Below, piece after piece: positions 24,773 through 33,040 of a stretch of DNA of 52,742 bases (its first letter is position 1; each line of letters opens with the position of its first letter). Below the pieces are notes generated by a model, which was not told the DNA's origin, made no database searches, and worked only from the letters and a program-made list of their open reading frames with translations. The stretch comes from JBPCOI01 sp051000395 (GTDB lineage: Bacteria > Actinomycetota > Actinomycetes > Mycobacteriales > Jatrophihabitantaceae), in assembly GCA_051000395.1 (NCBI GenBank), contig JBPCOI010000018.1, positions 1 to 52,742 on the forward strand, in the 5' to 3' direction. Position numbers and translations under genes: made by a program.

Positions 24773-25213
24773 TCAGCTCTTGAGCGCGGCGTCCAGCGTG
24801 ATCTCGACACCGGTCAGGGCCTTGCTCACCGGGCAGCCGGCTTTGGCGTCGGCGGCGGCTTTCGCGAACCCGTCAGCGTCCAGGCCGTCGACCGCACCGC
24901 GAACCGTGAGCTTGATGCCGGTCAGCCGAAAGCCCCCGGCCGGATCCGGGCCGAGTGAGACATCAGCCTGCACGTCCAGCGACTGGGGCGTGCCGCCCGC
25001 CTCGGCGATCAGGGCGGACAGCTGCATTGCGTAGCAGGACGAGTGCGCGGCGGCGAGGAGCTCCTCCGGGCTGGTGGTGCCGCCGGCCTCGTCGGCAGCT
25101 CGCTTGGGAAAGGAGACCTCGTAGCTGCCGACGTGCGAGCTGCTCAGCTCGACCTGACCTGAGCCGTCCTGCAGGGTGCCGTTCCATGCGGTACGAGCGG
25201 TGCGAGTGGGCAT
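24773..25213 (-). CDS. OsmC/Ohr-family peroxiredoxin
   Basis: This 146-residue thiol peroxidase has its two redox cysteines at C60 (AAHSSCYAMQLSALI) and C127 (AKAGCPVSKAL), the expected pair in OsmC/Ohr enzymes. EELLAAAHSSC is the signature helix. It reduces organic hydroperoxides in the cytoplasm, probably with mycothiol or lipoyl thiols as electron donor in this lineage (inference). It has a conventional AGGAGAG ribosome-binding site. It is the second gene after an OhrR-type regulator whose likely operator lies between the two. Confidence 0.92.
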   Translation of the reverse strand: MPTRTARTAWNGTLQDGSGQVELSSSHVGSYEVSFPKRAADEAGGTTSPEELLAAAHSSCYAMQLSALIAEAGGTPQSLDVQADVSLGPDPAGGFRLTGIKLTVRGAVDGLDADGFAKAAADAKAGCPVSKALTGVEITLDAALKS

Positions 25214-25265
25214 GCGTCTCTCCTTCTGCTCGGAGTGGTGAACCAGATCGAACGTACCCGATTAG

Positions 25266-25286
25266 GTTGTGCACAACTACATTGTA
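25266..25286. promoter_or_regulatory. Putative OhrR operator upstream of the OsmC gene
   Basis: GTTGTGCACAAC (25266-25277) is a perfect 12-bp palindrome, directly adjoined by TACATTGTA (25278-25286), close to the TACAATTGTA type of OhrR box. The site overlaps the ohrR stop codon and lies 50-70 bases upstream of the OsmC start. Binding is inferred. Confidence 0.5.
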
Positions 25287-25711
25287 CGCAAATGCGCTTC
25301 CAGAGAATGCAGCTCGGTCATCAAGCGGTCATGATCCAGGCCCGCGAGAGAGGCCCGTATCTCGCTCGGGATGCGTGCGGCGCGCTGATGAAGGCGGCGT
25401 CCCTTGGCGGTGGGCCGGATCTCCACCGAACGCTCGTCGTCAGGTCGTCGGGCGCGGGTGATCAGGCCGCTGGCCTCCAGCCGCTTGAGCAGCGGGGACA
25501 GCGTGCCGGAATCCAACCGCAGCCGCTCCCCCAACATGCCCACCGTGGTCGCGCCCTGATCCCATACGACCACCATCACGAGATACTGCGGATACGTCAG
25601 GCCGATAGCGTCGAGGTGCGGCCGGTAGCGCGCCGTCATCGCCCGCGATGCGGCATAGAGGGCGAAACAGAGCTGATCGTCGAGCGCCAGGCGACCTGTC
25701 GTCCGCGGCAT
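25277..25711 (-). CDS. ohrR: OhrR-type MarR-family organic-hydroperoxide sensor
   Basis: This 144-residue winged-helix repressor has the sensing thiol C15 in LDDQLCFALYAASRAM, the OhrR hallmark. The DNA-binding part is TTVGMLGERLRLDSGTLSPLLKRLE with the wing RRPDDERSVEIRPT. The single Cys suggests a one-Cys sensor that pairs with a small thiol when oxidised. ATG 25709-25711 is chosen, and TAGGGT sits seven bases upstream; the longer frame is rejected. It precedes its likely target, the OsmC gene, on the same strand. Confidence 0.92.
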   Translation of the reverse strand: MPRTTGRLALDDQLCFALYAASRAMTARYRPHLDAIGLTYPQYLVMVVVWDQGATTVGMLGERLRLDSGTLSPLLKRLEASGLITRARRPDDERSVEIRPTAKGRRLHQRAARIPSEIRASLAGLDHDRLMTELHSLEAHLRTM

Positions 25712-25718
25712 GGTGCCT

Positions 25719-25724
25719 ACCCTA
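25719..25724 (-). promoter_or_regulatory. -10 element of ohrR (leaderless)
   Basis: TAGGGT on the minus strand, seven bases before the ATG at 25711. Confidence 0.5.
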
Positions 25725-25850
25725 GCCAGCGAAAGCTCGCAGGCCGGCTCGCGCATTCGGGTCTGCCGGCGGCAGCGGCGGGAAGGTAGCAGCGACGCGC
25801 AAGGTTGTTCCTGCCGGACGTCCGTCCACGATCCGAGGGAGCCGCAGCGC

Positions 25851-27116
25851 ATGGTTGAGCTGGAACGGCGCGATGACGCGTCGAGGCCCGCTGCCGGCCG
25901 GCGACGGAACCGACCTGGCGCGAGCTCTGCCGCCGCGGTAGCCGTCCGGCGGCACGGCCGCGGGTGGCCGGCAGTCGCCCTGGTCGGTGCGGCCTTTGCG
26001 ATCGCGATGCTTGGCACGACCCTGCCGACACCGCTGTACCCGCTGTACTCCGAGCAGTTCGGCTTCGGCGAACTCGTGACGACCGTGGTGTTCGCGAGCT
26101 ACGCGATCGGCGTGACGGCCGGCCTGCTGCTGTTCGGGCACTGGTCCGACCAGCTCGGGCGTCGGCGCATGCTGCTCGCCGGGCTAGCCCTGTCGGGGCT
26201 GTCGGCGGTCGCGTACCTGCTTCCCGCTGAGCTCGGCTGGTTGTTCGTCGGACGGGTGCTGTCCGGGTTGTCGGCCGGGATCTTCACCGGGACGGCCACC
26301 GCGACGATTCTCGACCTCGCTCCGCCGTCAGGACAGGCCAGGGCCAGCCTGCTCGCAGCGGCGGTGAACATGGGAGGTCTCGGGCTGGGCCCCGTGCTCG
26401 CAGGACTCCTGTCGCAGTACGCGCCGTTCCCCCTGCGGCTGTGCTTCGTCGTCGACCTCGTCCTCGTCGCGGTGGGTATCGGCTGCGTGCTAGTCGTGCG
26501 CGAGCCAGTGTCCCGGGCCGCTGCACCCCGGTTGCGGCCGCGTCCGCTGCGCGTGCCCGTCGAGATCCGTGCTGTGTTCACCCGGGCAGCGGTCGCGGGG
26601 TTCGCGGGCTTCGCGGTTCTCGGCCTGTTCAGCGCGGTGTCACCGGCGTTTCTGGGCACGGTGCTGCGCGAGACCAATCGCGCACTGGTGGGTGCCGTGG
26701 TGCTCGTGCTGTTCGCGGCATCGGTCACCGGGCAGCTGCTGTCCGCCCAGATCGGCCTCGATCGCGCGCTTCCGGCGGGCTGCGGTGCGCTGATTGCCGG
26801 GGTGATCCTGGTGGCCGCGAGCCTGTCCGCGCACTCGCTTGCGTGGCTGGTGGTCGGCGCGATCATTGCCGGCTTCGGGCAGGGCATGAGCTTTCGGGCC
26901 GGTCTCGGTTCGGTCGCCGAGGCCAGTCCACCGGACCAGCGCGGGGAGATCACGTCCACGTTCTTCGTGATGCTCTACGTCGGCATTGCGATCCCGGTCA
27001 TCGGTGAGGGTGCGCTGGCCGGTGCCTTCGGGCTCGTCACCGCGGGCACCGTCTTCGCTGGGCTGGTCGCCGCGCTCGCCGCGGTCGCGCTGGTGCTCGT
27101 CCGCAGGTCCTCCTGA
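25851..27116 (+). CDS. MFS transporter
   Basis: This 421-residue transporter has about 12 helices. The first helix ends in TTLPTPLYPLYSEQFGFG. The 2-3 loop has GHWSDQLGRRRML, the MFS signature. A hydrophilic, Arg-rich N-terminal tail of about 40 residues (VELERRDDASRPAAG) precedes it. The conserved TPLYPLY motif is seen in many actinobacterial drug-type efflux pumps; the substrate is unknown. It is divergent from ohrR with about 140 bases between, so shared peroxide control is possible but not shown. Confidence 0.88.
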   Translation: MVELERRDDASRPAAGRRRNRPGASSAAAVAVRRHGRGWPAVALVGAAFAIAMLGTTLPTPLYPLYSEQFGFGELVTTVVFASYAIGVTAGLLLFGHWSDQLGRRRMLLAGLALSGLSAVAYLLPAELGWLFVGRVLSGLSAGIFTGTATATILDLAPPSGQARASLLAAAVNMGGLGLGPVLAGLLSQYAPFPLRLCFVVDLVLVAVGIGCVLVVREPVSRAAAPRLRPRPLRVPVEIRAVFTRAAVAGFAGFAVLGLFSAVSPAFLGTVLRETNRALVGAVVLVLFAASVTGQLLSAQIGLDRALPAGCGALIAGVILVAASLSAHSLAWLVVGAIIAGFGQGMSFRAGLGSVAEASPPDQRGEITSTFFVMLYVGIAIPVIGEGALAGAFGLVTAGTVFAGLVAALAAVALVLVRRSS

Positions 27117-27150
27117 TTGCCGCCGGCGACGGTGTCGGTGACTCGGACGG

Positions 27151-28248
27151 TTATGCGAGTACGACGACCGAGCGCAGCACATCGCCGTCGTGCATCTTCG
27201 CGAACGCGGTCTCGACGTCCTCTATGCCGATCGTCTCGCTGACGAACGTGTCCAGCGGCAGCCTGCCCTGCAGGAACAGGTCGATGAGCACGGGGAAATC
27301 CCGCGTGGGCAGGCAGTCGCCGTACCACGATGCCTTGAGTGAGCCGCCGCGGCTGAACACGTCGATCAGCGGCAGGTCCAGGCGTGCGGCCGGATTCGGG
27401 ACGCCGACGAGTACCACGGTGCCGGCTAGGTCGCGGCCGTAGAACGCCTGCAGATAGGTCTCGGGGCGGCCCACCGCGTCAATGACGACGTCGGCGCCGT
27501 TACCGCCGGTGCGTTCCTGGATCGCGGCGACGACACCGTCGACGTCGAGGTCGTTGGAGTTGATCGTGTGCGTCGCACCGAGCTGCTCTGCGGTAGCGAG
27601 TTTGCGGCCGTCGATGTCGACAGCGATGATCTTGGCAGCATTCACGAGCCGGCTGCCCGCGATCGCCGCCGCGCCGACGCCGCCGCAGCCGATGACGGCG
27701 ACGCTCTGGCCGCGTCTCACCCCACCGGTGTTCACAGCCGCCCCCAGCCCGGCCATCACGCCGCAGCCGAGCAGACCCGCCACGGTCGCCGGCGCTGCGG
27801 GGTCGACCTTGGTGCACTGCCCCGCCGCCACGAGCGTCTTGTCCGCGAAGGCGCCGATACCCAAGGCCGGTGCGAGTTCGGTGCCGTCCTCCAGTGTCAT
27901 CTTCTGCGTCGCGTTGCGGGTGTCGAAGCAGTACTGCGCCTCGCCACGCCGGCAGGCTCGGCACTGCCCGCATACCGCGCGCCAGTTGAGGATCACGAAG
28001 TCGCCCGGTGCCACCTCGCTGACGTCCGGCCCGACCGCCTCGACCACGCCCGCGGCTTCATGGCCGAGCAGGAACGGGAAATCGTCGTTGATCGCGCCGT
28101 CGCGGTAGTGCAGGTCGGTGTGGCACACGCCGCAGGCCTGCACCCGCACGAGCGCCTCGCCCGGTCCGGGATCGGGAACGTTGATCGTCACGACCTCGAC
28201 CGGAGCGTGCACGCTGCGGGCGACGACCCCGCGGACCTGCTGGGTCAC
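27151..28248 (-). CDS. mscR: S-(hydroxymethyl)mycothiol dehydrogenase (NAD/mycothiol-dependent formaldehyde dehydrogenase)
   Basis: This 365-residue zinc-dependent medium-chain dehydrogenase has catalytic zinc ligands in ACGVCHTDLHYRDG and GHEAAGVVEAVG. The structural zinc Cys set is in VCGQCRACRRGEAQYC, and NAD is bound by VIGCGGVGAAAIAG. The runs FPFLLGHEAAG, GDFVILNWRAVCGQCRAC and KASWYGDCLP fit the mycothiol-dependent enzyme rather than ordinary alcohol dehydrogenases. It oxidises the formaldehyde-mycothiol adduct to S-formylmycothiol and may also denitrosylate S-nitrosomycothiol. The GTG overlaps the stop of the upstream PEBP gene. mshC lies 6 kb away. Confidence 0.93.
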   Translation of the reverse strand: MTQQVRGVVARSVHAPVEVVTINVPDPGPGEALVRVQACGVCHTDLHYRDGAINDDFPFLLGHEAAGVVEAVGPDVSEVAPGDFVILNWRAVCGQCRACRRGEAQYCFDTRNATQKMTLEDGTELAPALGIGAFADKTLVAAGQCTKVDPAAPATVAGLLGCGVMAGLGAAVNTGGVRRGQSVAVIGCGGVGAAAIAGSRLVNAAKIIAVDIDGRKLATAEQLGATHTINSNDLDVDGVVAAIQERTGGNGADVVIDAVGRPETYLQAFYGRDLAGTVVLVGVPNPAARLDLPLIDVFSRGGSLKASWYGDCLPTRDFPVLIDLFLQGRLPLDTFVSETIGIEDVETAFAKMHDGDVLRSVVVLA

Positions 28249-28772
28249 GTCTCGAAGACCGGGACGATCATCGCCCTGCCGAGGGTGTGGCTGAACAGGT
28301 TGAAGCCCAGGAACGCCGGCGTGGCCTCGGCAGGGACGTCCAGGCTCGCCACGTCCACGGCGTGCACGACGATGTAGTAGTGGTGTGGCCCATGGCCCTC
28401 GGGTGGGGCAGCTCCCACGTAGCCCGGCATCCGCGCGTCGTTGTTCAACTGGACGGCACCGGGGGGCAGCTTCGACCCGTCAGCCGCGCCTGCTCCGCTG
28501 GGCAACTCGGTCACATCGGCAGGGATGTTGAACACGGCCCAATGCCAGAACCCGCTCGCCGTCGGTGCGTCCGGGTCATAGATGGTGACCGCGAAACTCT
28601 GCGTGCCCTCGGGCGCGCCTGACCAAGCCAGGTGCGGCGACACGTCCTCGCCCCCGGCGCCCATGGCGCCGGAAACGTGCGGGTTGGCCAGTGTCTGCTC
28701 GTGCGCGACGTCCTCGCTTCGCACGTCGAAGCGAGCAACGTCGGGGAGCTCGTCGTACGGGTTGCGGCTCAT
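28245..28772 (-). CDS. PEBP family (YbhB/YbcL-like) protein
   Basis: This 175-residue soluble protein has the phosphatidylethanolamine-binding fold. SPHLAWSGAPEGTQSFAVTIYDPDAPT and FWHWAVFNIPADV carry the Asp and His that line the anion pocket, and YVGAAPPEGHGPHHYYIVVHAVD is the second hallmark. Its molecular role in bacteria is poorly defined. It starts ATG with an AAGGAAGG ribosome-binding site and overlaps the mycothiol-dependent dehydrogenase by four bases, so the two are cotranscribed. From memory, an Rv2140c-like protein occurs in the same mycobacterial neighbourhood. Confidence 0.92.
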   Translation of the reverse strand: MSRNPYDELPDVARFDVRSEDVAHEQTLANPHVSGAMGAGGEDVSPHLAWSGAPEGTQSFAVTIYDPDAPTASGFWHWAVFNIPADVTELPSGAGAADGSKLPPGAVQLNNDARMPGYVGAAPPEGHGPHHYYIVVHAVDVASLDVPAEATPAFLGFNLFSHTLGRAMIVPVFET

Positions 28773-28891
28773 CGGAGGCCTTCCTTAGTCGGTGGTGACG
28801 CAGCGCTTCGCTGCCCGGTACATGAGGATGACGTCGATGCTCTGACGGGCTGAGCCCACCTCTGCCGCCGCGGAGTTCACCGGCGCCGTGC

Positions 28892-29188
28892 TCACTTCAC
28901 CGCGAGGATGTCAGTCGTGCGGATGTCCGGATCGCTGGCCAGAAGATCCGCGCCGACCTGGCCGAGAGCGGCCGGGATCTGGCCGTTCAGGTGCGCCTGA
29001 CGGTCCTGCTCGCCCTCGAATGTGTCGAAGATGCCGTAGCTGGTGTCGCTGATCCGGAAGGCGTACCAGGTCACCGTGCCGGTTTCGGCCACCGCCAGCT
29101 CGCGGCCCTGCCTGAGGAACTCTGCCAGCTCGTCGCCCTTGCCCGGCTTGGCCTCGAGCAGCGCCAGAAGCCCTCTGTCGACAGTCAT
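28892..29188 (-). CDS. Antibiotic-biosynthesis-monooxygenase (ABM) domain protein
   Basis: This 98-residue ferredoxin-like single-domain protein has LLALLEAKPGKGDELAEFL, then TVTWYAFRISDTSYGIFDTFEGE, then ADLLASDPDIRTTDIL. The order fits small ABM-domain quinol monooxygenases, which act as dimers without cofactor. The start at ATG 29186-29188 sits behind GAAGGGA; an in-frame ATG further upstream is less likely. The substrate is not known. It is near the end of a minus-strand run that includes PEBP, but a gap separates them. Confidence 0.82.
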   Translation of the reverse strand: MTVDRGLLALLEAKPGKGDELAEFLRQGRELAVAETGTVTWYAFRISDTSYGIFDTFEGEQDRQAHLNGQIPAALGQVGADLLASDPDIRTTDILAVK

Positions 29189-29364
29189 CGCGGATCGTCC
29201 CTTCGTCGTCGGTTCGGCGGTCATCGCTTCCATGTTAGGAGCCAGCGCCCGCCCACCGTCGTCATGATCGTTGTAGCGCACCCACATGCTCCGTAGATCA
29301 GCGGCGTGCGCACTTATCGCGATGGTCAGCCGTTCCGACGTGTTTGGTCTTGCTGGCGAGCGGG

Positions 29365-32300
29365 TCAGGTGTTGAAGTACTTGGCCTCGGGATGGTGGAC
29401 GATGATCGCGTCGGTGGACTGCTCCGGATGCAGCTGGGACTCCTCGGACAGCTCCACGTTGATGCGCGACGGGTCGAGCAGCTCGACGATCTTCGCGCGG
29501 TCCTCGAGGTCAGGACACGCGCCGTAGCCAAGGGAGTACCGGGCGCCGCGGTAGCCGAGCTTGAAGTAGTCCTCGACGTCGGCGGGGTCCTCCTCGGCGA
29601 CCGGGCGTGAGCCGGGCAGCAGGAGTTCCTCGCGCACCCGCCGGTGCCAGTACTCGGCCAGTGCCTCGGTCAGCTGGACGGACAATCCGTGCGCCTCGAG
29701 GTACTCGCGGTAGGAGTTTGCCTCGAACAGCTGCTTGGTGAACCGGCTGATCTTGTCGCCGACGGTCACGACCTGGAAGCCGATCAGGTCCGTTTCGCCG
29801 GAGTCCTCGGCGCGGAAGAAGTCGGCAAGGCACAGCCGGCGTTCGCGCCGCTGCCTGGGGAAGGTGAAGCGGGTGCGTTCCGTACCCGCCTGGTCAAGGA
29901 CGATGACGTCCTCGTCCTTGCTCACGCACGGGTAGTAGCCGTACACGACGGCCGCCTCCAGCAGCCCCTCTGTCTGGAACCGGTCGAGCCAGTACCGCAG
30001 CCGTGGGCGCCCGTCGGTCTCGACGAGCTCCTCGTAGCTCGGACCGCTTCCGCCGCGCGAACCGCGCAGCCCCCACTGGCCCATGAAGGTCGCCCGTTCG
30101 TCGAGCAGCGCGGCGTAGTCGGCCAGCCCGATCCCCTTCACCACCCGGTCACCCCAGAACGGCGGCGTGGGCACCGGGTTGTCGGTCGCGGCGTCCGACC
30201 GTGCCGCCAGGTCGCCCTCCTCGACCTGCTCGGCAGCCCGGCGGGCCTGCGCGATCTTCAACGAGCGCTCGCGGCGTGCTTTACGTTCGGCGATCTTGCG
30301 GGACTCCTCGTCCGAGAGCTTCGTGTCGTCGGGCCCGTCGACGCCGACCGCCACCCCTCGGCGCCCGGCCATCAGCGCGTCCATCAGTCGCAGGCCCTCG
30401 AACGCGTCGCGGGCGTAGCGCACGTCGCCGGCGAAGATCTCGGTGAGGTCCTGCTCGACGTAGCCGCGGGTCAACGCCGCGCCCCCGAGCATCACCGGGT
30501 AGCGCTCCGCGATGCCCCTGGAGTTCATCTCCTCGAGATTCTCCCGCATGATCACTGTGCTCTTGACGAGCAGCCCGGACATCCCGATCGCGTCGGCACT
30601 GTGCTCGTCGGCGGCCTCCAGGATCGCGGAGATGGGCTGCTTGATGCCGATGTTGACGACCGTGTACCCGTTGTTGGACAGGATGATGTCGACGAGGTTC
30701 TTGCCGATGTCGTGGACGTCGCCCTTCACGGTCGCCAGCACGATGGTGCCCTTGCCGGCGCTGTCGGCCTTCTCCATGTGCGGCTCGAGGTAGGCGACCG
30801 CGGCCTTCATGACCTCGGCGGACTGCAGCACGAACGGCAGTTGCATCTCCCCGGAGCCGAACAGCTCACCGACCGTCTTCATGCCCGACAGCAGCGTGTC
30901 GTTGATGATCGCCAGAGCAGGACGTTCGGCCAGGGCGGAGTCGAGATCGGCTTCCAGGCCGTTGCGCTCCCCGTCGATGATGCGGCGCTGCAGGCGTTGC
31001 TCGAGCGGCAGCGCGGCGAGCTCCTCGGCACGGGAAGCCGCCGAGGACTGCGCGGACACCCCTTCGAAGAGCTGCAGGAAGTGCTGTAGCGGCTCGTAGG
31101 CGTCCGCACCGTCGGTTGCCGGACGGCGGCGGTCGTAGATCATGTCTAGTGCGGTCTTGCGCTGCTCCTCGGGGATCTTGGACATCGGCAAGATCTTGGA
31201 CGCATGCACGATCGCGGAATCCAGCCCGGCCTGCTCGCACTCGTGCAGGAAGACCGAGTTCAGCACCTGGCGCGCAGCCGGGTTCAGGCCGAAGGAGATG
31301 TTCGACAGGCCGAGCGTGGTCTGCACGGTGGGGTGCCGTTGCTTCAGCAGCCGGATGCCCTCGATGGTCTCCAGGCCGTCGCGCCGGCTCTCCTCCTGGC
31401 CGGTGGCGAGGGTGAAGGTCAGGCAGTCGATGAGGATGTCGCTCTCGTCCATCCCCCATTCCCCGGTGAGGGTGGCGATCAGCCGCTCGGCGATCTCGAC
31501 CTTCTTCGCGGCGGTTCGCGCCTGCCCCTCCTCGTCGATCGTCAGCGCGACGGCGGCCGCGCCGTGCTCACGAATGATCGGCATGATGCGCGCGAAGCGG
31601 CTGTCGGGACCCTCGCCGTCCTCGAAGTTCACCGAGTTGATCGTGCAGCGCCCGCCGAGCATCTCCAGGCCGGCCTCGATCACCGGCGGCTCCGTCGAGT
31701 CGAGCACGATCGGCAGCGTCGACGCGGTGGCGAAGCGCCCGGCGACCTCCTTCATGTCCACCGCGCCGTCGCGGCCGACGTAGTCGACGCAGACGTCGAG
31801 TAGGTGCGAGCCGTCGCGGGTCTGCGCGCGGGCGATCTCGACGCAGTCGCCCCAGTTACCCGCGAGCATCGCCTCGCGGAACGCCTTGGAGCCGTTGGAG
31901 TTCGTCCGCTCGCCGATCATCAACACGCTGGCGTCCTGCCGGTAGGGCACCGCTGCGTAGAGCGAGGAGACCGCCGGCTCGGGATCGATCGTCCGTTGGG
32001 CGGGGACGATGTCGCGCACCGCCTCGACGACGGCGCTGACGTGCTCGGGGGTGGTGCCGCAGCAGCCGCCGACAAACGAGACACCGAACTCGGTGACGAA
32101 GCCGGACAGCGCCGTAGCCAGCGCGGCCGCGCTCAGCGGGTACACCGCGCCGTGCGGGCCGAGTTCGGGCAGGCCCGCATTGGGCATCACCGAGAGCGCG
32201 CGGCGCGAGTGGCGTGACAGGTAGCGCAGGTGTTCGCTCATCTCGGCCGGGCCGGTGGCGCAGTTGAGGCCGACCAGGTCGATGCCCAGAGGCTCCAGCG

Positions 32301-32943
32301 CCGTCAGCGCGGCACCGATCTCGGAGCCCAGCAGCATGGTGCCGGTCGTCTCGACCGTGACGTGCGCGATCAGCGGGATCCGGCGTCCGGCGGCCGACAT
32401 CGCCCGGTGGGCCCCCACGATCGCGGCCTTCGCCTGCAGCAGGTCCTGGCAGGTTTCGACGACGACGGCGTCGACGCCGCCGTCGAGCATGCCCGCGACC
32501 TGCTCGCGGTAGGCGTCGCGCAGCACTGCGTACGGCACGTGGCCCAGGGTGGGCAGCTTCGTGCCCGGCCCGACCGAACCGAGCACCCAGCGCGGCCGCT
32601 CGGGCGTCGACCAGCCGTGGGCCACCTCTTTGGCCAGCGCCGCGCCCGCGCGGGCGAGTTCGCGGATGCGATCGGCGATGTCGTACTCCCCGAGGTTCGC
32701 CCAGTTCGCGCCGAACGTGTTCGTCTCCACGGCGTCGGAGCCGGCCCGGAAGTACGCGTCGTGCACGCCCTTGACGACGTCTGGGCGGGTCACGTTGAGG
32801 ATCTCGTTGCAGCCCTCGAGACCCTCGAAGTCATCGAGGCTCAGCTCTTCTGCCTGCAGCATCGTGCCCATCGCCCCGTCCCCGACGACGACGCGCTCGC
32901 GCAACGTGTCGAGCAACGGCGAGTCAGGGGGGGTGTAGGCCAT
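29365..32943 (-). CDS. metH: Cobalamin-dependent methionine synthase
   Basis: This 1192-residue enzyme transfers the methyl group of 5-methyltetrahydrofolate to homocysteine through cobalamin. The N-terminal Hcy domain has zinc ligands C228 (LNCATGP) and C294/C295 (GGCCGTTPEH). The pterin domain has GERTNSNGSKAFREAML. The cap domain precedes the B12 Rossmann fold, with H744 in KGDVHDIGKNLVDIILSNN as the lower cobalt ligand. The AdoMet activation domain ends GYGACPDLEDRAKI...SEESQLHPEQST. All four modules are present. The start has a -10 box seven bases upstream and no leader, so no upstream cobalamin riboswitch is possible if that promoter is used. Confidence 0.97.
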   Translation of the reverse strand: MAYTPPDSPLLDTLRERVVVGDGAMGTMLQAEELSLDDFEGLEGCNEILNVTRPDVVKGVHDAYFRAGSDAVETNTFGANWANLGEYDIADRIRELARAGAALAKEVAHGWSTPERPRWVLGSVGPGTKLPTLGHVPYAVLRDAYREQVAGMLDGGVDAVVVETCQDLLQAKAAIVGAHRAMSAAGRRIPLIAHVTVETTGTMLLGSEIGAALTALEPLGIDLVGLNCATGPAEMSEHLRYLSRHSRRALSVMPNAGLPELGPHGAVYPLSAAALATALSGFVTEFGVSFVGGCCGTTPEHVSAVVEAVRDIVPAQRTIDPEPAVSSLYAAVPYRQDASVLMIGERTNSNGSKAFREAMLAGNWGDCVEIARAQTRDGSHLLDVCVDYVGRDGAVDMKEVAGRFATASTLPIVLDSTEPPVIEAGLEMLGGRCTINSVNFEDGEGPDSRFARIMPIIREHGAAAVALTIDEEGQARTAAKKVEIAERLIATLTGEWGMDESDILIDCLTFTLATGQEESRRDGLETIEGIRLLKQRHPTVQTTLGLSNISFGLNPAARQVLNSVFLHECEQAGLDSAIVHASKILPMSKIPEEQRKTALDMIYDRRRPATDGADAYEPLQHFLQLFEGVSAQSSAASRAEELAALPLEQRLQRRIIDGERNGLEADLDSALAERPALAIINDTLLSGMKTVGELFGSGEMQLPFVLQSAEVMKAAVAYLEPHMEKADSAGKGTIVLATVKGDVHDIGKNLVDIILSNNGYTVVNIGIKQPISAILEAADEHSADAIGMSGLLVKSTVIMRENLEEMNSRGIAERYPVMLGGAALTRGYVEQDLTEIFAGDVRYARDAFEGLRLMDALMAGRRGVAVGVDGPDDTKLSDEESRKIAERKARRERSLKIAQARRAAEQVEEGDLAARSDAATDNPVPTPPFWGDRVVKGIGLADYAALLDERATFMGQWGLRGSRGGSGPSYEELVETDGRPRLRYWLDRFQTEGLLEAAVVYGYYPCVSKDEDVIVLDQAGTERTRFTFPRQRRERRLCLADFFRAEDSGETDLIGFQVVTVGDKISRFTKQLFEANSYREYLEAHGLSVQLTEALAEYWHRRVREELLLPGSRPVAEEDPADVEDYFKLGYRGARYSLGYGACPDLEDRAKIVELLDPSRINVELSEESQLHPEQSTDAIIVHHPEAKYFNT

Positions 32944-32950
32944 GGCCCCA

Positions 32951-32956
32951 AGGTTA
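32951..32956 (-). promoter_or_regulatory. -10 element of metH (leaderless)
   Basis: TAACCT on the minus strand, seven bases before the ATG at 32943. No ribosome-binding site and no room for a B12 riboswitch. Confidence 0.5.
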
Positions 32957-33013
32957 CCGGCGCGCGCACGGCCTTACCTCGCGCCGCCGCGGTCGGATCG
33001 TAGGCTGGCAGGC

Positions 33014-33040
33014 ATGAGCCGGGGCGAGGGGACCACGTGA
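33014..33040 (+). CDS. Eight-residue upstream ORF coupled to PAC2
   Basis: ATG AGC CGG ... ACG TGA encodes MSRGEGTT, and its TGA overlaps the PAC2 GTG in a GTGA. A TAGGCT -10-like box at 33001-33006 lies seven bases before this ATG, so it could be a leaderless leader peptide that delivers ribosomes to the PAC2 start. Too short to prove. Confidence 0.35.
   Translation: MSRGEGTT

Noticed and set aside
32944..33036. Cobalamin riboswitch before metH
   Set aside because: The gap is under 100 bases, lacks a B12-box-like element, and holds two divergent promoters.
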